Shown here piece by piece: positions 43,506 to 52,672 of a stretch of 64,000 nucleotides of DNA (within the stretch, counting starts at the first letter, position 1; each line of letters opens with the position of its first letter). The stretch spans positions 2,108,001 to 2,172,000 of the forward strand of contig CAVWBO010000007.1 in the NCBI GenBank assembly GCA_963753185.1, in the 5' to 3' direction. The translations under genes were made by a program, and so were the position numbers. The stretch comes from SZUA-442 sp963753185. Its GTDB lineage: Bacteria > Actinomycetota > Acidimicrobiia > Spongiisociales > UBA5794. The notes beneath the pieces are model-generated. The model searched no databases. It saw only the letters and a program-made list of their open reading frames with translations, and was not told where the DNA came from.

Positions 43506-44279
43506 TCAGTCCAGTATGTCGCGTGCCGCAAGACCCTCAGCGCAGTCGTCGAGGAGTGGGCACCACCGACAGTGTGGCCCTGCTGTACGATCGAGGTCCT
43601 CGCCCGACCTTCGAGCCTCCCGAAGCACGCGGACCATCTCTGAGATCGCCGCCGCCGTGGCCGAGACATCTTCGACCGTCGGATGCGTCGTGAGCCGTTC
43701 GCCCGAGACGAGGGACATGGCCTCCGTCGTGGCAGGGAGCTCACCGGTTGACCGCTCCCACGCCATGGCGTAGAACGCGAGCTGGGCCGCCACATCATCC
43801 CCGAGATCTGCCCCCGTCTTCCAGTCGACGATCCGATCGCCGTCGTCGTCGCTGAACACAGCATCGATGCGACCGCGAAGCACGATCCCGCCCGAGGCCT
43901 CGTCCTCGAACGCCACCTCCGGGGTTGCCACGCCGTCCATGGGCAGCGCCGCGAAACGCCGGTAGAGCTGTGCAACTTCGTTCACCACGGCATCGAACTC
44001 GCTCGGCTTCAATCCGACCCCTGCGAGCTGTGCGTTGAGGTTCGCTCCGGTCTCCTGGCGACATGCGAGCGCGAACTCCCCGTCGTCGATCGGGCCACTC
44101 GCCAGGTGCCGTGCAATCAGTCGATGCATGAGCGCGCCCTTGAACGATGCCCTCGTCGGTGGGGCGTAGATGCCCTGGACGCGCGCGAGCGCCTGCTGGG
44201 GACACCGCCGATAGGTGACGAAGAGGGTCGCCGAGACGATGAAGCGCTCACTCTCGGGAACCCGATCGAAGGTCTCCAT
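43506..44279 (-). CDS. RecB-family PD-(D/E)XK exonuclease with cysteine cluster
   Basis: A 257-residue nuclease domain starting SATLFVTYRRCPQQALARVQ. A middle GALMHRLIARHL helix precedes the catalytic GRIDAVFSDDDGDRIVDWKT, with D...D-x-K. HCRWCPLLDDC at the end supplies further cysteines. These four cysteines, with one in RRCP, indicate a [4Fe-4S] cluster as in Cas4/AddB-type enzymes. It is a different protein from the nuclease at 9515 and sits alone upstream of mca. The role, probably DNA repair, is inferred. Confidence 0.85.
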   Translation of the reverse strand: METFDRVPESERFIVSATLFVTYRRCPQQALARVQGIYAPPTRASFKGALMHRLIARHLASGPIDDGEFALACRQETGANLNAQLAGVGLKPSEFDAVVNEVAQLYRRFAALPMDGVATPEVAFEDEASGGIVLRGRIDAVFSDDDGDRIVDWKTGADLGDDVAAQLAFYAMAWERSTGELPATTEAMSLVSGERLTTHPTVEDVSATAAAISEMVRVLREARRSGEDLDRTAGPHCRWCPLLDDCAEGLAARDILD

Positions 44280-44382
44280 CGTCCCAGAGTACGTGGAACG
44301 ACCGGGAACGGCTCAAACCACCGACCTAATCGGGCACCGTTCATATACTCGGCGACCTCCGCACAAGCAATACGGAGCGGTC

Positions 44383-46476
44383 ATGGCTACCTCCAGAAAA
44401 CGAGCTTTGCTCTTCACCGCGGTCCCGCTCGTCATCCTCATGCTGCCGTTTTCGGTCTATTTCATCGACTCGGCGGCCGCTTCGGACAAGGTCGCACGCA
44501 ACGTCACGATCTCCGGCGTCGACGTCGCCCGCTACGGAAGGGCGGATGCGGTGGCGGCGATCGAGGCTCATGCAGCGCAGCTGACGAGCCAGACTGCCAC
44601 CGTGACCGTCAATGGCATGTCGTTCGAGCTCGACCCCTCCGAGGTCGGCCTGGTCTTCGACACGGAGACGGCCGTGGATGTGGCCCTCGAGCAGAACAAG
44701 GACGGGATAACGGATTGGCTTCGAGCATTCTCGGAGGAGGTCGACGTGGCGATGCACGCCGACATCGACCCTGACCTGCTCGAGATCAAGCTGACCGAAT
44801 GGGAGGGTGAGGCGGTCGAGAACCCGGCATTCGAGGGCTCGATCGAGATCGTCGATGGCGAGGTCGAACTCGAGTATCCGCACGACGGCGAGGCAATCGA
44901 CAGGGCGATCGCCATCGAGCGGGTGACGAGGGCGCTCGAATCCGGCTCAACGGACCCGATCGTCCTGCCCACGGCCACCGCTACCCCGACGCTCACGGCC
45001 GCGGACCTCGACGCCGCTGCGGCAGAGGCGAACCGCATCATGGGGACACCGGTGATCCTCACCCAGGACGAGTATGGCTTCACGCTCCGAATCGATCCAA
45101 GCGATATGAAGCGTGCGTTCGGCGCACGGGTCGTGCGCGGCAATCCGAGCACGGTCGAGTTCGCCTTCGATCGTTCGGCGCTCTTCCCACTCGTGGAGGC
45201 CGCCCGCCAGGACCTCGAGCTCGCGCCCCAGGACGCCTACTGGGAGACGGTGCTCGTCGACGATCACGAGCCGTGGGACGAGAACTACGAGATCACCGAC
45301 AGCGAGCAGGTCGACGCGGCGGATCTCCCCGAGAACGACACCATCACGCTCGTCCCTGCGAAGAACGGCACCACCATCGACGCGGCCGCCGTTGTCGACG
45401 CCATCGAGCAAGCTGCGCTCGGAGAGGGCTCTGGTGAGCTTCCGATCCTGCTCGACGCGCCACCCGCCTTCACGACGGAGATGGCGCAGGCGTACGGCGA
45501 CCTGTACGAAGTGTCCGAGTTCACGACGTACAAGCCGGGCGTCAACCGAGCCCACAACATCAACCTGATGGCCGACCTCATCGACAACACGATCGTCTGG
45601 CCCGGTGAGACGTTCTCCGTGAACGAGCAAGTTGGCCGCAGGACCCTCGACAAGGGTTTCAAATACGACTGCGCCATCGTCAGCGGTGAGTTGTCCTGTG
45701 AAGAGGACGCCGTCAACGTTGGAGGCGGCGTGAGCCAGTTCGGCACGACGATCTTCAACACGATCTACTTCGGTTGCTACGAGGTCGTCACCCACCAGCC
45801 GCACAGCATCTACTTCTCGAAGTACCCGGAGGGTCGCGAGGCGACGCTCGGGTATCCGTCGCCTGACGTCGCGTTCCTGAACGATTCGAACGCCCCGGTC
45901 ATCATCCGCACGTCCTACACGAAGCGCTCCATCACCGTCACCTTCTTCGGGAACCAGGAAGGCCGGTACTGCGGTACGGAGCGGTCGGGGCGAAGCAGCG
46001 TGAGCTCGCCGACACCCGAGTACCAGGCCGACCCGGACGGTGTCGTGAGACCCGGCGAGGAGAAGGTCAAGTCGAAGGGGACCAACGGATGGTTCGTCCT
46101 CAACACACGGATCTTCTACGACGCCTCCGGCAACGAGCTGGCCAGGGAGGACTTCCCGTGGCGGTACCGGGGTGAGCGCAACATCATCCTGGTCCATCCC
46201 TGCGATACGAGGGTCGGTGGGAGCGGGGAGTGCCCGGTCCAGGTCCCGAGCCTGGCAGGGATGACACAGGCGGATGCGTCGGCGACCCTCACCGGACTCG
46301 GCCTCCAGGTCGCCGTCATCGCGCAGGCGACGGATGACCCGTCCAAGGACGGCATCGTCCTGTCAGTCGCTCCGGGCGGATGGCAGGAGCCAGGCACCGT
46401 GATCACGATCGCCGTGGGCCAATTCACCGGAGGATCCGGCGATGGCGGGGGCGATGGCGACGGCGGCGAGGGCTGA
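44383..46476 (+). CDS. VanW-domain envelope protein with C-terminal PASTA domain, first paralogue
   Basis: A 697-residue exported protein: N-terminal membrane anchor (ALLFTAVPLVILMLPFSVYF, about 8-27), two peptidoglycan-binding-4-like repeats (about 35-330), a VanW domain around VWPGETFSVNEQVGRRTLDK and NVGGGVSQFGTTIFNTIYFG, and a PASTA domain near the C-terminus (VQVPSLAGMTQADASATLTG). The tail is Gly/Asp-rich. VanW proteins occur in vancomycin-resistance clusters and in many envelope proteins; their activity is not defined. A TATACT element at 44344-44349 may be the promoter. A second copy follows. Confidence 0.87.
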   Translation: MATSRKRALLFTAVPLVILMLPFSVYFIDSAAASDKVARNVTISGVDVARYGRADAVAAIEAHAAQLTSQTATVTVNGMSFELDPSEVGLVFDTETAVDVALEQNKDGITDWLRAFSEEVDVAMHADIDPDLLEIKLTEWEGEAVENPAFEGSIEIVDGEVELEYPHDGEAIDRAIAIERVTRALESGSTDPIVLPTATATPTLTAADLDAAAAEANRIMGTPVILTQDEYGFTLRIDPSDMKRAFGARVVRGNPSTVEFAFDRSALFPLVEAARQDLELAPQDAYWETVLVDDHEPWDENYEITDSEQVDAADLPENDTITLVPAKNGTTIDAAAVVDAIEQAALGEGSGELPILLDAPPAFTTEMAQAYGDLYEVSEFTTYKPGVNRAHNINLMADLIDNTIVWPGETFSVNEQVGRRTLDKGFKYDCAIVSGELSCEEDAVNVGGGVSQFGTTIFNTIYFGCYEVVTHQPHSIYFSKYPEGREATLGYPSPDVAFLNDSNAPVIIRTSYTKRSITVTFFGNQEGRYCGTERSGRSSVSSPTPEYQADPDGVVRPGEEKVKSKGTNGWFVLNTRIFYDASGNELAREDFPWRYRGERNIILVHPCDTRVGGSGECPVQVPSLAGMTQADASATLTGLGLQVAVIAQATDDPSKDGIVLSVAPGGWQEPGTVITIAVGQFTGGSGDGGGDGDGGEG

Positions 46477-46596
46477 CGCCACCTTCGGCATCTCCAAAGG
46501 GGGAACCGGAAGCCGAGTCGGGTACGTCTGCTTACCGGATGCCGTCCCTACACTCGCCTCGCATCGTCACCGCCACCGCCACGGCCACCGGACATC

Positions 46597-48606
46597 ATGA
46601 AACCGCCTCGCAGAGCCATCTTCCTCATCGTGCCCCTGGCGATTCTCCTGCTTCCGCTTGCGGTGTACGGGATCGACCGCTACACGTCGAGCGACGAGAT
46701 CGCACGGAATGTGACGATTGCGGGGGTCGCCGTCGGAGGACTGAGCGAGCCCGACGCGACGCTGACCGTCCGCGCACACGAACAAGCCCTTCGTGAAAGC
46801 ACCGGGGTCTTCATCGTCAACGGTGTCTCGTTCAAGCTCTCACCCGTGGCCGTCGGCGTCACCGCCGACGCCAACGCAGCGGTCGACTCAGCCATGCGAA
46901 CGAGGCGAGACGGGAACCCGATCGAGAACTTCATCTCGTGGGTGGCTTCGTTCAGCACCGTCGAGGACGTTCCGCTGGATGTCACGATGAGCGAAACGGC
47001 GATCGACGAGCAGCTCGACGCGTGGGAGGAAGAGTCGATCCCGAACGCGGCATTCGAAGGTGCCGTGTTCGTCGCAGACGACGCCGTCATGGCGGAGTAT
47101 CCCCGCTCCGGCGAGGCGATCGACCGCGCGATGGCACACGAGGCGATTCGCGCGGAGATGAGCACGCTCGACAAATCGGGTGTCTCCCTTGCCGTCATCA
47201 CGGCCGAGCCCGTCCTGACCGCCGAGGACATCGAGGCAGCGGTGGCCGAGATGGAGGCAATGATCGATGGCGAGGTGACCCTGCGATCGAACGACGTCGG
47301 ATTCCGCACTTCGTTCTCCGCGAGCCAGCTCGCCTCCGCCGCGAGGGCAGACCTCAACGAAGCGGGGGACGCCCTCGTCGTCTCGTTCGATGAGCAGCGA
47401 ATCCTCGAGATCCTCGAACCGCGCAGGGGCGAGTACGAGATCCAGCCGATCGATGCCGCCTTCGACATCGACCTGGATACGGACGGGATCCGGGTCATCC
47501 CTGGACGCAACGGCACCCTGCTCGACGTGCCCGCACTCCTGATCGAGCTCAAGCGGGCTGCACTCGGCGACGGAACCGGCGTGTTTCCCCTCGTGGTTGG
47601 GGCGGAACCCGACTTCACGACCGAGGAGGCGGAGACCTACACATCCCTCGAGAAGCTCTCGGAGTTCACCACGAGCCATCCGGCGAGGGAGGACAGGGTC
47701 ACCAACATCCAGCAGATGGCACGCGATGTCGATGGGGCCATCGTCCAGCCCGGGGACGAATGGTCGGTCAACGATTGGGTCGGGCAGCGTACTGAGGCGA
47801 AGGGATACATCCCGGCACCGGCGATCATCAACGGCGAACCGTACTGCTGCGACCATCCCGCGAACATCGGGGGTGGAGTCAGCCAGTTCGGCACCACGAT
47901 CTTCAACGCGATCTTCTATGCCTGCCTCGAGGACGTCGAGCACCGTCCCCACTCCCTCTCATTTGCGCGGTACCCGAAGGGCCTCGAGGCGACCCTCGGG
48001 TACCCCCACCCCGATGTGCGGTTCCGCAACAACACGGATGCCCCGGTGATCATCAAGACGGCGTACACAGACACGAGCATCACCGTGAAGATGTACGGCG
48101 ACAACGGCGGAAAGACGTGCACGGCGCAGACGTCCGAGCCCGAGCAGGTCGTGGCATTCGAGGAGGAGCTCGTCGCGGACGAAGAAGGCGTCGTCGAACC
48201 CGGTGAACGCGTGAAGGAGCGTGACGGCATCGACGGGTTCCTCGTTCGCGTCGATAGGATCGTCACACATCCCGACGGCCGGGAGGAGATCGACCTCGAA
48301 CTCGTGTGGCGCTACTCGACGCTGACCGAGCGCTACATCGTCCACCCGTGCGAGGTCACCGGGGAGCCGGTCAATTGCCCCGTCAAGCTCCCGTCACTCA
48401 CGAACATGACATGGGAGACGGCACTCGCGACGCTCCAGGACCTCGGCCTGCTCGCCGCACGGGTGTCGACGCCTGTGGAGGATCCCGATCGCGATGGCGT
48501 TGTCGTCGACCAGAACCCCGCGCCCGGTGAGTGGGTCACGCCGGGATCGACCATCACGCTGACCGTTGGTGAGTTCACCGGGGATGTGGACGAGGACGGC
48601 GGCTGA
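46597..48606 (+). CDS. VanW-domain envelope protein with C-terminal PASTA domain, second paralogue
   Basis: A 669-residue relative of the preceding protein. It has the same layout: membrane anchor (IFLIVPLAILLLPLAVYGI), repeated peptidoglycan-binding-4-like modules, the VanW region VQPGDEWSVNDWVGQRTEAK and NIGGGVSQFGTTIFNAIFYA, and a PASTA domain near the end (VKLPSLTNMTWETALATLQD). The tandem arrangement implies gene duplication followed by divergence. Both are likely anchored in the membrane and reach the peptidoglycan. The exact reaction or binding partner is unknown. Confidence 0.87.
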   Translation: MKPPRRAIFLIVPLAILLLPLAVYGIDRYTSSDEIARNVTIAGVAVGGLSEPDATLTVRAHEQALRESTGVFIVNGVSFKLSPVAVGVTADANAAVDSAMRTRRDGNPIENFISWVASFSTVEDVPLDVTMSETAIDEQLDAWEEESIPNAAFEGAVFVADDAVMAEYPRSGEAIDRAMAHEAIRAEMSTLDKSGVSLAVITAEPVLTAEDIEAAVAEMEAMIDGEVTLRSNDVGFRTSFSASQLASAARADLNEAGDALVVSFDEQRILEILEPRRGEYEIQPIDAAFDIDLDTDGIRVIPGRNGTLLDVPALLIELKRAALGDGTGVFPLVVGAEPDFTTEEAETYTSLEKLSEFTTSHPAREDRVTNIQQMARDVDGAIVQPGDEWSVNDWVGQRTEAKGYIPAPAIINGEPYCCDHPANIGGGVSQFGTTIFNAIFYACLEDVEHRPHSLSFARYPKGLEATLGYPHPDVRFRNNTDAPVIIKTAYTDTSITVKMYGDNGGKTCTAQTSEPEQVVAFEEELVADEEGVVEPGERVKERDGIDGFLVRVDRIVTHPDGREEIDLELVWRYSTLTERYIVHPCEVTGEPVNCPVKLPSLTNMTWETALATLQDLGLLAARVSTPVEDPDRDGVVVDQNPAPGEWVTPGSTITLTVGEFTGDVDEDGG

Positions 48607-48639
48607 CGCCGGCGTGGCGGTGGCACACGGCCGAGCTCG

Positions 48640-48942
48640 TCACGCAGCCGGATAGAAGAGGAGGAACTCCTCGATCACCGTCGATGTGGACGCGATTGCC
48701 TCGTCCGTCCAACCGCCGTTCCTGGCCGCGATCACGACGTTCTGGGCGACGAACACCCTGGTGAGTGAGCCGTCCGATTCGAACAGGTCGACGGCGAGCC
48801 TGGCAGGAAACGACGTGCCGGATCTCGCCGCATCGAGGGTTGCGAAGCTCTCGCTGTCCGTTCCCGTCAGCGAGCGGTCCGTGGAGAACACGGCCGAATC
48901 GTCGATGATGCGTGTTTCGTTGACTCTGATCCGTTGCCCCAC
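48640..48942 (-). CDS. Conserved small hypothetical protein
   Basis: A 100-residue soluble protein starting GTG GGG CAA (MGQRIRVNETRIIDDSAVFS), preceded by an ideal AGGAGG five to six nt upstream. Longer forms from ATG at 48999 or 48966 lack such a site. It contains STDRSLTG, FPARLAVDLFESDGSLTRVF, NVVIAARNGGW and an aromatic end LLFYPA. No domain was recognised with certainty. It lies next to the convergent VanW gene and is downstream of pyruvate kinase on the same strand with overlap to the longer form only. Function unknown. Confidence 0.65.
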   Translation of the reverse strand: MGQRIRVNETRIIDDSAVFSTDRSLTGTDSESFATLDAARSGTSFPARLAVDLFESDGSLTRVFVAQNVVIAARNGGWTDEAIASTSTVIEEFLLFYPAA

Positions 48943-48995
48943 GTTTCCTCCTGTGGCGTCGGCCATCCTAGATCCGCTCCGAAACATGCCGTCGA

Positions 48996-50423
48996 TCACA
49001 CCGGGTGGAGAACGTCCCCCGAGCCGATCACATGCAGCTTCATCAGGTTCGTCGAGGACTGCTGATTGGGCGGAACTCCCGCAACCATGATGACCCCCTC
49101 ACCACGTTCGACGAGGCGGTCCTCGAGGAGCCGCTTCTCCGCGGCGGCGATCATGTCGTCGGTGGAGTGGACACGGTCGAGCAACATCGGTCGAATGCCG
49201 CCGTATGCAGCCATGCGCCTGTAGGTCTCGACGATCGGGGTGAAGGCGAACACATCTGCCTTTGGTCGGTACTTCGAGAGCAGCCGTGCCGTTGTGCCCG
49301 ACTCGGTGAACGCGACGATCGTCGAAAGGCCAAGACGATCCGCCGTGTCGACGCTCGCCTCGGCCGTGGCAGAAGCGAAGACGGCACCTTCGCTCAGATT
49401 CGAGATGTGCGCGGCTCGACCCCAGTCAGGCGCGATCTCCGCCTCGGAGCAGATGACGTCCATGGCGCGCACCGCCCTGTCGGGATAGCTTCCGATCGCA
49501 GTCTCGGCAGAGAGCATCACGGCATCCGTCCCGTCGAGTACGGACCGGTACACATCGGTCACCTCGGCGCGGGTGGGTCGAGGCGCCGAGATCATCGACT
49601 CGAGCATCTCGGTCGCCGTGATGGAGATCTTTCCCGCCGCGTTCGTCTTCGCGAGGATCTCGGTCTGGGCACGAGGAACCGACTCGAGGGACAGCTCGAC
49701 ACCCAGATCGCCCCGTGCCACCATCGCCCCCGCTGCCTCCGTGAGGATGTCGTCGAGATGGAGATAGCCGACCGCTGTCTCGATCTTGGCGATGATCGGG
49801 AGGTCGCCTGCGACCTCGCGTACCGACCGGATATCACGTCCGGAGCTGACGAACGACGCCGCGAGCAGGTCGAAACCGAGGCTCTGGCCGAATGCGAGGT
49901 CGTCCTCGTCCTTCGCCGTTACGACGGGAACGGTGGTTCGCGCACCGGGGAACGCCGCGCCCTTGTGGTCCTTGAGGATGCCGCCTTCGGTGACGAGGGC
50001 GACGACCCCGTCATCGGCGACCTTGGTCGCCTGCAACTCGATGAGCCCATCGGCAAGCAGGATCTTGCCACCGACTTCCATCGAGACGTTCTCGAGGTAG
50101 GCGATGTGGACATGTGACTCGTTCCCCAGCCCCGATCCCGGCACGAGCGTCACCGTTGAGCCGCGAACCAGTTCGACCTGACCGTCGGGAAACTCACCCA
50201 CCCGGATCTTCGGTCCCTGGATGTCCTGCATGATCGCGACGGGCACATCGAGAGAGTCCGCGATGTCGCGAACAAGCCGGAATCTCCTCGCGTGGTCTTC
50301 GTGGGATCCGTGGCTGAAATTGAAGCGAGCGACGTTCATCCCGCGTTCGATCAGCAGCCGGATCACCTCGGGACTGTTCGAGGCGGGGCCCAATGTGGCG
50401 ATGACCTTCGTCTTGCGTTTCAT
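48996..50423 (-). CDS. pyk: Pyruvate kinase
   Basis: A 475-residue glycolytic enzyme transferring phosphate from phosphoenolpyruvate to ADP. Landmarks are KVIATLGPASNSPEVIRLLI, MNVARFNFSHGSHEDH, IMQDIQGPKIRVGEF, the metal/substrate motif IIAKIETAVGYLHLDDIL, MVARGDLGVEL, and TDAVMLSAETAIGSYPDRAV. MKRKTKVIATLGP at 50423 is the start, since upstream codons are not conserved. Length and motifs are normal. It is a single gene, divergent from the amino-acid transporter genes. Confidence 0.95.
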   Translation of the reverse strand: MKRKTKVIATLGPASNSPEVIRLLIERGMNVARFNFSHGSHEDHARRFRLVRDIADSLDVPVAIMQDIQGPKIRVGEFPDGQVELVRGSTVTLVPGSGLGNESHVHIAYLENVSMEVGGKILLADGLIELQATKVADDGVVALVTEGGILKDHKGAAFPGARTTVPVVTAKDEDDLAFGQSLGFDLLAASFVSSGRDIRSVREVAGDLPIIAKIETAVGYLHLDDILTEAAGAMVARGDLGVELSLESVPRAQTEILAKTNAAGKISITATEMLESMISAPRPTRAEVTDVYRSVLDGTDAVMLSAETAIGSYPDRAVRAMDVICSEAEIAPDWGRAAHISNLSEGAVFASATAEASVDTADRLGLSTIVAFTESGTTARLLSKYRPKADVFAFTPIVETYRRMAAYGGIRPMLLDRVHSTDDMIAAAEKRLLEDRLVERGEGVIMVAGVPPNQQSSTNLMKLHVIGSGDVLHPV

Positions 50424-50547
50424 CCGGCCGAACCTTAGGCGCAGGGTGGAGCCAGCCCCGCGATGGGCATGGCATCGCATCACTCGGCTACGATCTCGGT
50501 ACGGTACCGCCTGATCTCAGGTGTCCACCACACTGGAGGAACGACCA

Positions 50548-51318
50548 ATGACCAAGACATGGAGACTGCTCGTCGTTGCACTCGCCGTCATGCTCGTCGC
50601 ATCGGCGTGCGGCAGCGACGACACCGCCGACCTTGAGGGGCAAACCGTGCGGGTGGCTGTCGAGAACGCCTACCTGCCGTTCAACTTCATCGACGATGCC
50701 GGCAACGGCGTCGGGTTCGACTACGACATCTGGCGTGAGATCTGCGAGCGGCTCGACTGCACCGCCGAGTTCGTCGAGGCTGGCTGGCCCGCCGTGATCG
50801 AGGAGACGGGACGCGGCGTATACGACGTTGCAGCCGACGGCATCACCATCACCGACGAGCGCAAGGAAGTCGTGGACTTCTCCGACGAGTACATGACGAC
50901 GATCCAGAAGTTGATGATCCGCACGGGAGAAGACCGTTTCACCAACCTCGCAGAGTTCCAGGCTGGTGACTTCAAGCTGGGCACTCAGGTCGGCACGTCG
51001 AACTACGAGCTCGGCATCACGCTCGTCGATGAGTCGCGGGTGGATGCATACGACCAGTTCGGCCTGGCGGTTCAGGCGCTGATCGCTGGCGACGTGGATG
51101 CCGTGATCATCGACGACATCGCCGGACAGGGATATCAGGGCGTGAGCGCGGATCAGACCGCACTGCTCCCCGACGACCTCCAGTCGGATCCGCTCGGGTT
51201 CATCTATCCGAAGGGCTCCGACCTCGTCGATCCGGTCAACGATGTGATCGCAGACATGAAAGAGGACGGGACCCTCACTGCGCTGATCACGAAGTGGTTC
51301 ATCGAATACGAGGAGTGA
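50548..51318 (+). CDS. Polar amino-acid ABC transporter substrate-binding lipoprotein
   Basis: A 256-residue periplasmic-type binding protein (SBP_bac_3). A lipoprotein signal ends in VASAC (Cys about 21), then GSDD. The fold motifs are VRVAVENAYLPFNFIDDAGN, VGFDYDIWREICERL, DGITITDERKEVVDFSD and the second-domain KLGTQVGTSNYELGIT. It captures an amino acid or opine outside the cell. GGAGG lies eight nt before the ATG at 50548. Two hairpins at the 3' end separate it from the permease gene. No transporter ATPase for this system is in the window. Confidence 0.9.
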   Translation: MTKTWRLLVVALAVMLVASACGSDDTADLEGQTVRVAVENAYLPFNFIDDAGNGVGFDYDIWREICERLDCTAEFVEAGWPAVIEETGRGVYDVAADGITITDERKEVVDFSDEYMTTIQKLMIRTGEDRFTNLAEFQAGDFKLGTQVGTSNYELGITLVDESRVDAYDQFGLAVQALIAGDVDAVIIDDIAGQGYQGVSADQTALLPDDLQSDPLGFIYPKGSDLVDPVNDVIADMKEDGTLTALITKWFIEYEE

Positions 51319-51364
51319 CGACTCCTCGATGCGAGTGGCAGGGGCCGGTTCATCCGGCCCCTGC
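51309..51364 (+). terminator. Double hairpin after the substrate-binding protein gene
   Basis: CGAGGAGT/ACTCCTCG (51309-51316 with 51321-51328, loop GACG) includes the stop codon region. GCAGGGGCCGG/CCGGCCCCTGC (51338-51348 with 51354-51364) is a strong 11-bp stem. No U-run follows, so RNA stabilisation or partial termination is likelier than classical termination. Confidence 0.6.
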
Positions 51365-51404
51365 TTCGCGTCCGGCTACATTGCCACGAAGCGACGTGTG
51401 AGGA

Positions 51405-52220
51405 ATGATGACGACACTGAATCCGGACCTTGGAACCGATCCGACACCTCCGGGAGCGAAGGCCACCTTCGAATGGTCCGGATTTCCATGGTGGTTTGTC
51501 GGCATCGTGCTGGTCGTTGCGTTCCCCTTCTACAAGATCGTCACCGATCCGACGTGGGAAGAAGGGTTCCTGTTCATCCGCGACGGTCTGACGCTCACGG
51601 TCGGCGTGACACTTGGCGGCTTCGTCATCGCAATGGTGGTCGGCCTGCTCGTTGCCCTCGCGCGGATGTCGCGAAATGGCCTGCTCAGGAACGCTGCGAT
51701 CTTCTACATCGAGCTCATCAGGGGGATCCCTGTCCTCGTCACGATCTTCATCGTCGCATTCGTCGTGTGGGATGGCATCACCACGTTCCTCCAGATGTCG
51801 CCGCAGAGCTTCTTCGCGTCGAACACGGTCGCGGCAACGGTCGCGCTCGGCCTCATCTACGGTGCGTTCATCGCCGAGGTCTTCAGGGCGGGGATCCAGT
51901 CGGTGAACCTAGGCCAGCGAGAAGCCGGGATGTCGATGGGGCTGCACAAGCGCCAGGTGTTCAGGCTGATCGTGTGGCCCCAGGCGTTGAAGAACGTGTT
52001 CCCCGCGCTCGGGAACGACCTGATCGCGCTCCTGAAGGACTCCTCGCTCGTGTCGGTCCTCGCCGTGCGTGAGGTGACGCAGATGACGAGGCTCTGGACA
52101 GGCCGCACATTCCAGTTCATGGTCGGCTTCCTCATCCTCGCGGCCCTGTACCTGATGCTGACCGTGTCACTCAGCCTGTTGCTGCAGTGGTACGAGCGTC
52201 GGATGACGGTGCCCCAGTGA
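51405..52220 (+). CDS. Polar amino-acid ABC transporter permease
   Basis: A 271-residue membrane protein of the HisMQ family. Several hydrophobic helices surround the EAA-loop motif EVFRAGIQSVNLGQREAGMS followed by MGLHKRQVFRLIVWPQALKN; the family sequence YIELIRGIPVLV is present. It would import the ligand of the upstream binding protein. The ATP-binding subunit is missing from the window. ATG at 51405 and 51408 are both possible starts, with GAGGA just upstream. A TACATT element at 51377-51382 may be an internal promoter. It overlaps the VOC gene by 4 bp. Confidence 0.9.
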   Translation: MMTTLNPDLGTDPTPPGAKATFEWSGFPWWFVGIVLVVAFPFYKIVTDPTWEEGFLFIRDGLTLTVGVTLGGFVIAMVVGLLVALARMSRNGLLRNAAIFYIELIRGIPVLVTIFIVAFVVWDGITTFLQMSPQSFFASNTVAATVALGLIYGAFIAEVFRAGIQSVNLGQREAGMSMGLHKRQVFRLIVWPQALKNVFPALGNDLIALLKDSSLVSVLAVREVTQMTRLWTGRTFQFMVGFLILAALYLMLTVSLSLLLQWYERRMTVPQ

Positions 52221-52672
52221 CGGTGCCGGTGACGCCCGAACCCATTCCGGCTGCGCTCGCCGACGTCGTGGAACGATTCGACCACGTGTCGATGGCGGTC
52301 CGATCATTCGATGCAACCGAACCGCTGCTCGCCCTGATGGGCGCCAGGCACTTCGATGGCGGCTATGAGGCTGCGTCTGATTTCCACTGGATCCAATACG
52401 ACCTCCCCGGTGCGGGAAGGCTGGAGCTGATCCGCACGGACAGCACCGACCCCGGCCACTTCATCAATCGCTTCCTGTCGGAAAGGGGTGAGGGACTCCA
52501 CCACCTCACATTCAAGGTCCAGGATCTCGCACGAGCGCGCGAGCGTGCCATTCGGGCAGGGTTCGACGTCGTCGGCTTCAACGACACCGACCCTGCGTGG
52601 AAGGAGCTGTTCATCCACCCTCGGTCTGCCTCCGGCGTCCTCATCCAATTCGCCGAGTTCGCGCAGAAGTGA
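52217..52672 (+). CDS. VOC-superfamily (glyoxalase/epimerase-like) protein
   Basis: A 151-residue protein with two beta-alpha-beta-beta-beta modules. The first begins FDHVSMAVRSFDATEPLLAL with a His metal-ligand candidate; the second has GLHHLTFKVQDLARARERAI with the ligand pattern of methylmalonyl-CoA epimerase or glyoxalase I. The C-terminal ELFIHPRSASGVLIQFAEF is typical of methylmalonyl-CoA epimerases. The GTG start overlaps the permease stop (GTGA). A methylmalonyl-CoA role is plausible but not proven, as mutase genes are not seen here. Confidence 0.8.
   Translation: MTVPVTPEPIPAALADVVERFDHVSMAVRSFDATEPLLALMGARHFDGGYEAASDFHWIQYDLPGAGRLELIRTDSTDPGHFINRFLSERGEGLHHLTFKVQDLARARERAIRAGFDVVGFNDTDPAWKELFIHPRSASGVLIQFAEFAQK

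Noticed and set aside
45000..46200. Long minus-strand frame in the first VanW gene
   Set aside because: Opposite-strand shadow; the plus strand has the domain matches and promoter.
46477..46596. c-di-AMP (ydaO) riboswitch before the second VanW gene
   Set aside because: Only GGGGGAACC matches; other conserved blocks are absent and the gap is too short.
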